Shown: one piece after another, positions 7,381 to 14,686 of the stretch
Position numbering within the stretch: the stretch's first letter is position 1
Layout: each line of letters opens with the position of its first letter
From: Chitinophagaceae bacterium IBVUCB2
GTDB lineage: Bacteria > Bacteroidota > Bacteroidia > Chitinophagales > Chitinophagaceae
DNA length: 64,000 nt
Assembly: GCA_002127295.1 (NCBI GenBank)
Contig: NFUV01000002.1
Span: 434,001-498,000 of the forward strand
Direction of reading: 5' to 3'
Program-made: the position numbers and the translations under genes
The notes under the pieces: generated by a model
Told to the model about the DNA's origin: nothing
Seen by the model: only the letters and a program-made list of their open reading frames with translations
Database searches by the model: none

Positions 7381-8496
7381 ATGGCAACAATAACAACCCC
7401 AGCCAAAAGTGAAAAACCAAATGGCTTTCCTGCTGAAAATCAAAAGCAACAAATCATGAAAGCATTAGTTTATCACGGTGCAGGTAAAAAATCCTGGGAA
7501 GAAAAACCAAAACCAGTAATAAAGGAACCAACCGATGTAGTTGTAAAAATTAGTAAAACCACTATATGCGGAACGGATTTGCATATTTTAAAAGGCGATG
7601 TTCCCACTGTTACAGATGGACGGATTATAGGCCACGAAGGAGTTGGCATTATAGATGAAATTGGAACTGCGGTAACTAATTTTAAAAAAGGAGACCATGT
7701 TTTGATATCCTGTATTACTGCATGCGGAAAATGTGAATTTTGTAAGAAAGCAATGTATTCGCATTGCGCAAACGGAGGATGGATATTGGGTAATACAATT
7801 GATGGCACTCAGGCGGAATTTGTAAGAATACCTTTTGCTGATAACAGCTTATACCCTATTCCGGAAGGTGCCGATGAAGAAGCTCTGGTAATGTTAAGTG
7901 ATATCTTACCCACTGGGTTTGAATGTGGCGTACTAAGCGGACAGGTAAAGCCGGGGGATACCGTCGCAATTATAGGTTCAGGACCAATAGGACTGGCAGC
8001 ATTATTAACAGCGCAATTTTATACTCCGGCTGAAATTATTATGATAGACCAGGATGACAACCGCCTGAATGTTGCAAAAACTTTTGGTGCCACTCATATT
8101 ATCAATAGCGGAAATGTAAATGCTGTTGAAAAGGTGATGAGCCTCACAAACGGGAAAGGAGTTGATGTAGCCATTGAAGCCGTTGGCGTACCGCCAACAT
8201 TTGAAATATGCCAGGCCATTATTGGTGCCGGTGGTCATATTGCCAATATAGGGGTACACGGAAAAAGCGTTCCCCTTCACCTGGAAACTTTATGGTCCAG
8301 AAACATCTCAATTACTACCCGGCTTGTGGATACTGTATCCACACCTATGCTTTTTAAAACTGTACAGGCAGGAAAGCTTGAGCCGAAGAAACTCATTACA
8401 CATCATTTTAAATTGGATGAAATAGTTGCGGCATATGATACATTCGGAAATGCTGCAAAAGAAAAAGCGTTAAAGGTTATTTTGACCAATGAATAG
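7381..8496 (+). CDS. Zinc-dependent alcohol dehydrogenase (MDR family)
   Basis: 371 aa medium-chain dehydrogenase. Catalytic zinc ligands are in ICGTDLH and GHEGVG. The structural zinc loop has four Cys in CGKCEFCKKAMYSHC. The nucleotide fold shows GSGPIGLAALL followed by an acidic strand end (IMIDQDDNR), which favours NAD. The first 23 residues are polar and lie outside the usual fold, so the ATG at 7456 is an alternative start. It is paired with a second zinc alcohol dehydrogenase downstream. The substrate is unknown. Confidence 0.87.
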   Translation: MATITTPAKSEKPNGFPAENQKQQIMKALVYHGAGKKSWEEKPKPVIKEPTDVVVKISKTTICGTDLHILKGDVPTVTDGRIIGHEGVGIIDEIGTAVTNFKKGDHVLISCITACGKCEFCKKAMYSHCANGGWILGNTIDGTQAEFVRIPFADNSLYPIPEGADEEALVMLSDILPTGFECGVLSGQVKPGDTVAIIGSGPIGLAALLTAQFYTPAEIIMIDQDDNRLNVAKTFGATHIINSGNVNAVEKVMSLTNGKGVDVAIEAVGVPPTFEICQAIIGAGGHIANIGVHGKSVPLHLETLWSRNISITTRLVDTVSTPMLFKTVQAGKLEPKKLITHHFKLDEIVAAYDTFGNAAKEKALKVILTNE

Positions 8497-8588
8497 AAAG
8501 TTGCAATCAAACATAAAGGAGCTTTGAAAAAACATACATGTAATAATTACAAAAATTATTGAAGCATTACTCATCAACACAAAATATT

Positions 8589-9623
8589 ATGTTAGCAAAA
8601 ACAATGAAAGCTGCCGTAGTCCGGGAATTTGGCAAGCCTTTGGAAATTGAAGAAATGCCGGTAAAAGAACCAGGCATAAACGAATTACTTGTAAAAGTAA
8701 TAACCTGCGGTGTTTGCCATACCGATTTACATGCTTATCATGGTGACTGGCCCATAAAACCCAAACTGCCATTAATACCTGGACATGAAGCCCTGGGCTA
8801 TGTGGTAGCAGTTGGCGCACAGGTACAAAATATAAAAGAAGGCGATATTGTTGGCGTACCCTGGCTGTACAGTGCCTGTGGTATTTGCGAATATTGCATT
8901 ACTGGCTGGGAAACACTTTGTGAAACGCAGCAAAACGGCGGTTACAGTGTAAATGGAGGATATGCTGAATATGTAATTGCAGATGCCCGCTATATCGCTC
9001 ACTTTCCTGCCAATATAAATTTTACCGAAATGGCGCCCATCATTTGTGCTGGGGTAACTGTTTACAAAGGGCTTAAGCAAACAGATACCAAACCGGGAGA
9101 ATGGGTAGCAATTTCAGGTATCGGAGGATTAGGACACCTTGCTGTACAATATGCCAGGGCTATGGGGCTGCATGTGGCGGCAATAGATATATCAGCAGAT
9201 AAATTACGCCTTGCAAAAAGTTTAGGTGCCGAAATAACGGTGAATGCTAAGGAACAAGACCCAGGAGCATTTTTGAAAAAAGAAACGGGTGGTATGCATG
9301 GGGTGCTTGTAACTGCTCCCTCTCCAATCGCTTTTAAACAAGGACTTTCGGCATTGAGACGCAAAGGGACAATAGCGCTAAACGGCTTGCCTCCGGGAAG
9401 CTTTGACCTGCCAATCTTTGATACAATAATAAACGGTTATACAGTCAGGGGTTCGATAGTGGGAACCCGCAAAGACATGCAGGAGGCCATTGCTTTCGCA
9501 CTTGACGGTAAGGTAAAAACAACTGTTCATGCTGCTAAACTGGAGAATATAAATACTGTTTTTGATGAGATGAAAAAAGGAGAGATTGAAGGGAGGTATG
9601 TTTTAGAAATAGCAAAGCCCTGA
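8589..9623 (+). CDS. adhP: Zinc alcohol dehydrogenase, AdhP type
   Basis: 344 aa from the ATG at 8589; a TTG at 8559 would add ten residues that do not look conserved. Zinc ligands are in CGVCHTDLHAYHGDWP and GHEALGYV, with the structural Cys loop SACGICEYCITGWETLC. The Rossmann motif is GIGGLGHLAVQYA, followed by AIDIS. The sequence is of the propanol-preferring AdhP class that oxidises short primary alcohols or reduces aldehydes with NAD(H). Its position beside another ADH, with GAPDH and PPK2 further on, suggests redox balancing under stress. Confidence 0.85.
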   Translation: MLAKTMKAAVVREFGKPLEIEEMPVKEPGINELLVKVITCGVCHTDLHAYHGDWPIKPKLPLIPGHEALGYVVAVGAQVQNIKEGDIVGVPWLYSACGICEYCITGWETLCETQQNGGYSVNGGYAEYVIADARYIAHFPANINFTEMAPIICAGVTVYKGLKQTDTKPGEWVAISGIGGLGHLAVQYARAMGLHVAAIDISADKLRLAKSLGAEITVNAKEQDPGAFLKKETGGMHGVLVTAPSPIAFKQGLSALRRKGTIALNGLPPGSFDLPIFDTIINGYTVRGSIVGTRKDMQEAIAFALDGKVKTTVHAAKLENINTVFDEMKKGEIEGRYVLEIAKP

Positions 9624-9732
9624 ATAATCCAAACAGCAGTATGTTATAAATAATACTGACCAATTGGAAAAACGATTTTCTTTTAAAACCGGTAACCATC
9701 AGCTTAGCTGCGGAAGCCACAATTTTTTATAT

Positions 9733-9945
9733 ATGAAAAAAGTAATGACTTTGGTCGGCGCTATTACTTTAAGTTTAGTGATAATGGCACAAGACGACGG
9801 AATGAGGAACAATCATGGAAATTCTTCCAATGGTTCCTCTTTCTCTACAACGCAAATGCTTTTGTGGGGTATTCTGATTGTTCTAATTGTCGGAGGCCTG
9901 CTGTGGTTCTTTAAAGGCTACAGAAAAAGAAGTGACCAGAAGTAA
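9733..9945 (+). CDS. Small exported single-pass protein
   Basis: 70 aa from ATG 9733. A signal peptide (residues 1-20, ending VIMAQ) is followed by a short polar Asn/Ser/Met segment, one membrane helix (about 42-62) and a basic end KGYRKRSDQK, so the short N-terminal loop would face the periplasm. A longer frame starting with TTG at 9664 gives an unlikely N-terminus. It opens the redox/copper module; function unknown. Confidence 0.6.
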   Translation: MKKVMTLVGAITLSLVIMAQDDGMRNNHGNSSNGSSFSTTQMLLWGILIVLIVGGLLWFFKGYRKRSDQK

Positions 9946-9988
9946 TATTTACAAAACAAAAACAATTAATAATATAAAAACAATCATT

Positions 9989-10225
9989 ATGAACACATCA
10001 TTTTTAAATTCAATAAAAAGAATAATGAATCCTAAAATTACCGGCCTAATCATCATTGCGTTTGCATCCGTTTTATTCCTTGGCTGCAATAATGATAATA
10101 AGGGAGGAGCTAAAAAAACGGACCCTGCTACTCAATCAAATGAGCAAAAGGGCGATGACAAACATAAGGGCATGGACCATGATGCCCCCGGTATGGACAC
10201 CATGCATCGGAAAAAACAGGAATGA
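9989..10225 (+). CDS. Small Met/His-containing lipoprotein
   Basis: 78 aa from ATG 9989. The signal peptide ends in VLFLGC with Cys near residue 34, and the mature part is about 45 residues ending KHKGMDHDAPGMDTMHRKKQ, with Met-Asp-His pairs suited to Cu(I)/Cu(II). Its N-terminus (MNTSFLNSIKRIMNPK) is like that of the next gene (MNTLFFSSMKRIFF), as is the leader in front. The two seem to be paralogues that differ in the length of the Met-rich part. Confidence 0.65.
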   Translation: MNTSFLNSIKRIMNPKITGLIIIAFASVLFLGCNNDNKGGAKKTDPATQSNEQKGDDKHKGMDHDAPGMDTMHRKKQE

Positions 10226-10296
10226 GGTAAGTATGAATCAGACTTAACACATACGTAATCAATTTCTGTTACACAAAACAATTAAAAACAAATATT

Positions 10297-11202
10297 ATGA
10301 ACACTTTATTTTTCAGTTCTATGAAAAGAATCTTTTTTGATTCAGCTAACACACCTCTTACAAAGAATAAGATTACGATGAAACCAAAAATGATTGGCTT
10401 CATCACCATATTTGCAGCTGCTTTCATCGCTGGCTGTAACGGTAATAATAGTGCAGGTAGTACAAAATCAACAGACTCCCTCGCAAATTCAAATGTGCAA
10501 AGAGACAACGACGGCACTAATAGAATTTACCAGGGTATGGAAATGATAAAATCCGGCAATGAAATGGTAAATAACGGCCAAAAAGACAACGACAGGGCCA
10601 TGATAAATAATGGGATGGCAACAATGGACAAAGGAATGGAAATGGTAAAATCCGGTAGAAGTATGATGAATAATGCTCAGCATGAATCTATGGATGATGA
10701 TATGGCTATGGATGACAAGGGCAAAGAGATGTCGGGGAAAGACATGGATATGGCGGATTATGGAATGAACATGATTCACCAGGGGATGGATGTGGCAAAA
10801 TCAGGAAAAATGCTTACCGAACATGCACAAAAAAACAAAGATAAACCGATGATGCAAACAGGTATGGATATGATGGATAAAGGAATGGCTATGATGACTA
10901 TGGGTAAAGAAATGATGGGGAAAAATAAAGATGTGATGGCTGACAAAGGTATGGTTGACGATATGGACATGATGGACAAGGGTATGGATATGATGGAAAT
11001 GGGCAAAGATTCCGTTAGCAAAGCCATGGCTCCTCCTGAAAAGAAAATGATGATGGACGATGATATGATGGACAAGGGTATGGATATGATGGATAAGGGC
11101 ATGGACATGATGGAAATGGGTGCGGATAAAATGAAAAAAGACCCAATGAAAAAAGATAAAAAACCAATGCCCAAAAAAGACCCGGCTATGAAGGATATGT
11201 AA
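10297..11202 (+). CDS. Met-rich repeat lipoprotein
   Basis: 301 aa. The lipobox is FIAGC near residue 49 when counted from ATG 10297; ATG 10378 (MKPKMIGF) is an alternative start with a normal-length signal. The mature part is almost wholly made of irregular repeats of the type MDKGMDMM, GMEMVKSG and MMNN, rich in Met, Asp, Lys and Gly, and it ends in a Lys/Pro tail. Such methionine arrays are known to bind Cu(I) in periplasmic copper proteins. A periplasmic copper sponge or carrier for the adjacent oxidase is the likely role (inference). Low complexity produces long antisense frames that are not genes. Confidence 0.7.
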   Translation: MNTLFFSSMKRIFFDSANTPLTKNKITMKPKMIGFITIFAAAFIAGCNGNNSAGSTKSTDSLANSNVQRDNDGTNRIYQGMEMIKSGNEMVNNGQKDNDRAMINNGMATMDKGMEMVKSGRSMMNNAQHESMDDDMAMDDKGKEMSGKDMDMADYGMNMIHQGMDVAKSGKMLTEHAQKNKDKPMMQTGMDMMDKGMAMMTMGKEMMGKNKDVMADKGMVDDMDMMDKGMDMMEMGKDSVSKAMAPPEKKMMMDDDMMDKGMDMMDKGMDMMEMGADKMKKDPMKKDKKPMPKKDPAMKDM

Positions 11203-11233
11203 TGCCTTAACAGGGAAATCAAAAAACTTAATA

Positions 11234-13168
11234 ATGAAATGGTTCCGCACTACAATTTCTATCCTTCTTCTGGCCGTAATTTTTATTACTGCGGCATATT
11301 CTTCCATTGCTCAAACCCCCGAAGAGCATGCAAAGCACCACCCGAAAAAAACATCACCTGATTCGGCTGCCGTAATGAATAAGATGGCAAATGCGAAAGA
11401 TTCTAACAAAGCAATGTCGGACACAACCGGTAACAATAAAAGTGGCGGCATGGGTGAGGGAATGGGCGACATGATGAAGGAAATGGGTAAAGCACCAACT
11501 AAAGAGCTTTATCCTTCGCTGATGCAATGGCATGATTTGAGTCCCGAAAAACGTAAGGAAATAAAACAATTAGCGGATAAGCTGGTAACAGAAGGAAATG
11601 CTTTACTTGCAATGGGGTTAAGGCAACTTTCGGGTGCCACAAGGGAACAGAATTTTACAGCCATGCAGGAAGCCAACGAACAAATCCGGCGTGGGCAAAT
11701 TATGTTAGAAAGCGGCCTTGAAGGCCGACGGGCCCTGGCAGAAAACAAAGACCCACGCATAACAGCTTTGCAATGGTTTCAACGGGAGATGAACCTTTCG
11801 TCCTCAGCAGAAGGCAAGCAAACGCACGGCTTTTTTGGATTGTCGTGGTTTCATTATATCACTATGCTTTTTCTCGGTGCATTTGTTGTCATCATGATTT
11901 GGATGTACTTCCATAAAATGAAACGGGCAAATGCACTCGTTGCAAAATTAACGGGAACTTCCACCGAACAAATTCCGCTTCCCGGAACTTCAAAAACTGA
12001 TGCTCAACCGTCAGATGCAAAGACTCAGCCGGATGCAACCAAGCCAGGCGCAACGACGCCCGCTGCTATCAATCCAGACATCGCACCCTCAAAACCAAAT
12101 TCGTGGACTGGCACTTTGCTCGTCGCCGAAATTTTCATTGAAACGCCGCAAGTAAAAACATTTCGCCTCACAGACCCGGAAGGAGGGAAAATCCCGTTTA
12201 ATTATTTGCCGGGACAATTCATAACGGTAACGGTTATTCCAAACGGCGTTCCCGTGAAGCGGTCGTACACCATTGCCTCATCACCAACGCACCGGGATTA
12301 TTGCGAAATCACTGTAAAGCACGAAGAAAAAGGAACTGTTTCGCATTATATGCACACTGAAGTTCATGAAGGAGAGCTGATGCAGTTCACTGCACCTTCC
12401 GGCAAATTTACTTTTACAGAAAAACATGCCGACAGCGCTGTATTTATTGCTGGTGGAGTAGGTGTAACGCCAATGATGAGTGCCATCCGGTATCTGACTG
12501 ACCGCTCCTGGAAGGGTGATATTTATTTCTTCTTTAGCTGTAAGAGTGAAGACAATATTATTTTTCGTGAAGAAATCGGTTATCTCCAAAAACGTTATCC
12601 GAATTTACACGTCTGCATTCTTCTTGAAGAACCAGGCCGCAATCCGGATGATGGCTTTGTTACCGGACGCATTACCAAAGAAATCCTCAACGACCGGGTG
12701 CCGGAAATTGTATCCCGTATGATTCACGTTTGCGGACCCCCGCCGATGATGAATGCAGTAAAGTTGATGCTTGAGGAGCTTAAGGTACCGAAAGAGAATG
12801 TCATGGTCGAGGTTTTTGCAGGCCCCCCACCTAAGACTGCGCAACCTGCAACTGAAAAAGTTGGTGATGAAGCAATAAAACCTACAGCACCTGAAAAAGC
12901 AGGAGAAACCGGAGTCGTCACTTTTTCCAAATCAAATAAAACTGCGGTGCTTACACCCGACAAAACGATTCTGGAAGCTTCAGAAGAGGTGGGTGTAAAC
13001 ATTGAATATTCCTGCCGCATTGGAACCTGCGGCATTTGTAAAGTAAAACTGGTTTCAGGCCAGGTAAAGATGGCTGTGGAAGATGCTTTGACTGAAGACG
13101 ATAAGGCGCAAAATATTATTCTGGCCTGTCAGGCAAAAGCAACAGAAGCTGTAACAATTGATGTATAA
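11234..13168 (+). CDS. Membrane-anchored FAD/NAD(P)H oxidoreductase with C-terminal 2Fe-2S domain
   Basis: 644 aa. Signal or anchor helix (1-27), then a periplasmic part of about 180 residues, Met/Lys/Ser-rich and then helical. A membrane helix follows at about 208-230, then a Pro/Thr/Ala-rich linker. The cytoplasmic FNR unit has an FAD motif (RSYTIASSP near 343), a nucleotide motif (GGVGVTPMMSAI near 407) and CGPPPMM near 498. At the end lies a plant-type 2Fe-2S domain with CRIGTCGIC near 594 and a last Cys near 632. It should take hydride from NAD(P)H and pass single electrons on. The next gene, a membrane haem-b candidate, is the obvious acceptor. Confidence 0.85.
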   Translation: MKWFRTTISILLLAVIFITAAYSSIAQTPEEHAKHHPKKTSPDSAAVMNKMANAKDSNKAMSDTTGNNKSGGMGEGMGDMMKEMGKAPTKELYPSLMQWHDLSPEKRKEIKQLADKLVTEGNALLAMGLRQLSGATREQNFTAMQEANEQIRRGQIMLESGLEGRRALAENKDPRITALQWFQREMNLSSSAEGKQTHGFFGLSWFHYITMLFLGAFVVIMIWMYFHKMKRANALVAKLTGTSTEQIPLPGTSKTDAQPSDAKTQPDATKPGATTPAAINPDIAPSKPNSWTGTLLVAEIFIETPQVKTFRLTDPEGGKIPFNYLPGQFITVTVIPNGVPVKRSYTIASSPTHRDYCEITVKHEEKGTVSHYMHTEVHEGELMQFTAPSGKFTFTEKHADSAVFIAGGVGVTPMMSAIRYLTDRSWKGDIYFFFSCKSEDNIIFREEIGYLQKRYPNLHVCILLEEPGRNPDDGFVTGRITKEILNDRVPEIVSRMIHVCGPPPMMNAVKLMLEELKVPKENVMVEVFAGPPPKTAQPATEKVGDEAIKPTAPEKAGETGVVTFSKSNKTAVLTPDKTILEASEEVGVNIEYSCRIGTCGICKVKLVSGQVKMAVEDALTEDDKAQNIILACQAKATEAVTIDV

Positions 13169-13173
13169 AGTGT

Positions 13174-13935
13174 ATGAAACAGGAACGGACTATTATTGGC
13201 GGATTACTTGTGCTTCAACTTATCCTGTGGTTGGGCTTTCTGGTGCACCGTTCACCAAGGTTTCCCGGAAGCTTAATGGGTGGAATACTTGCGGTATTAG
13301 CCGCATTGCTTATGATTGTGCCGCCGCTGCTTTACTCAGCCACAAAACGGATAAAGTTTTTAAAAGAAAAAATAACTAAGCGTATTTCACTCGGCACAAT
13401 TTTAAACTGGCACATTTATACAAGCATTAGTGGTTCTATACTGGCTATTCTGCATACCGGCCATCGCTTTGAAAGCAATCTTGGCATATGGCTCACAGCA
13501 ATGATGCTATTAACAGTTTTGAGTGGTTTTGTGGGAAGGTATTTTCTTAGCTATTCTTCAAAAGAACTAAAAGAAAAACAAACTGAATTAAACTTGCTGG
13601 CTACGCAATACAATCAAATAATTGGGGCGATAGCACAGCAGCCAAACAACGAAGTAGCCTATACTGTTTCTAGAAATTTTGTAAGTCGTGCCTTAAATAG
13701 TTTTGTTGGAATGAAAACGGCTCAGGTAGACGCAAATGCCCCGCTTTCACTCCGTGCGATGAGAGTTGCGGAATCAATCGCCGACCTTGAGTATGCTATC
13801 AAGACTCATGAATTATTAAAACGCCGAACGGCGAGTTGGCTCAAAGTTCATATTGCAACATCCTGTGCATTTTATCTTTTGCTCATACTTCACATCTGGT
13901 CGGCTATTTATTTTGGCTTACGATATTTTAAATGA
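13174..13935 (+). CDS. Cytochrome b-like membrane protein
   Basis: 253 aa with about five hydrophobic segments. Histidines sit where membrane haem ligands would be expected: LNWHIYTS, AILHTGHRF, LKVHIAT and LILHIWS. The plan resembles ferric-reductase-like or b561-like transmembrane proteins, but I cannot name a family. It starts 5 bases after the reductase gene and its stop overlaps the cytochrome c start (ATGA), so all three are translated together. The inferred job is moving electrons from the cytoplasmic 2Fe-2S unit to the periplasm. Confidence 0.62.
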   Translation: MKQERTIIGGLLVLQLILWLGFLVHRSPRFPGSLMGGILAVLAALLMIVPPLLYSATKRIKFLKEKITKRISLGTILNWHIYTSISGSILAILHTGHRFESNLGIWLTAMMLLTVLSGFVGRYFLSYSSKELKEKQTELNLLATQYNQIIGAIAQQPNNEVAYTVSRNFVSRALNSFVGMKTAQVDANAPLSLRAMRVAESIADLEYAIKTHELLKRRTASWLKVHIATSCAFYLLLILHIWSAIYFGLRYFK

Positions 13936-14675
13936 AAAAAGCTTTTATTATAATAATACTTGTTCTGTCTGTTGTGGTATTTAACCGCTTCAGCGGCTTT
14001 GATGGTACAAAAAAAAGTAGCTGGCAAAACCAGGTAATGCCAGGTAAATTGTCGGCGTCACATGCATTGCTTTCAACGAACTGCGAATCTTGCCACACGG
14101 CAGTAAAAGGAGCAGATGATGCAAAATGTATGAGTTGCCATGCAGATAACAAAGCTTTACTGAGTCGGCAACCGACCGCCTTTCATGCTATTATTAAAAA
14201 TTGTTCATCCTGCCACGTAGAGCATCAGGGTATAGATGCAAATTTGCGAGTGATGGACCATGAAGCTTTGGCAAGTATTGGTGAAAAAATAATTGGTGAT
14301 GGAAAGAAATCTTTACAGTTCGATAAATCACATTTACCTGCTGACCATCCGCTTGTTTCAGCACTTGTAGCCAAACTCAATTGTGCCACTTGCCACAGCA
14401 CAAAAGATAAACACTTTGGATTGATGGGCAATAATTGCGCTTCCTGTCATGCTGTAACGCAATGGACAATTCCAAAGTTTCAACATCCATCAGTACTCAG
14501 TATCAGTTGTGCTCAATGCCACCAACCACCACCGAGTCATTATATGGAGCATTTTGAAATGATTTCTAAAAAAATTGCCAATCAGGAAAAAGCGGTAGTC
14601 AGTCAATGCTATTCTTGTCATAAAACTACTTCGTGGAACGACATCAAAGACGTTGGCTTTTATAAGCATCATTAA
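13932..14675 (+). CDS. Seven-haem c-type cytochrome
   Basis: 247 aa with an N-terminal anchor helix (about 1-18) and seven CxxCH motifs: CESCH, CMSCH, CSSCH, CATCH, CASCH, CAQCH and CYSCH. Extra His residues are spaced as possible sixth ligands. The protein is otherwise short, so the haems must be closely packed as in small class III-type multihaem cytochromes. It is probably periplasmic and held at the inner membrane. Position and overlap with the haem-b-like gene make it the likely electron exit of the module. Confidence 0.85.
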   Translation: MKKAFIIIILVLSVVVFNRFSGFDGTKKSSWQNQVMPGKLSASHALLSTNCESCHTAVKGADDAKCMSCHADNKALLSRQPTAFHAIIKNCSSCHVEHQGIDANLRVMDHEALASIGEKIIGDGKKSLQFDKSHLPADHPLVSALVAKLNCATCHSTKDKHFGLMGNNCASCHAVTQWTIPKFQHPSVLSISCAQCHQPPPSHYMEHFEMISKKIANQEKAVVSQCYSCHKTTSWNDIKDVGFYKHH

Positions 14676-14686
14676 ACAATTGTAAA

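Noticed and set aside
10600-11200. Tandem DNA repeat or antisense genes (minus-strand frames 10489-11307)
   Set aside because: Low-complexity Met codons make the antisense strand His/Ile-rich and stop-free. The plus frame has a signal peptide and lipobox.
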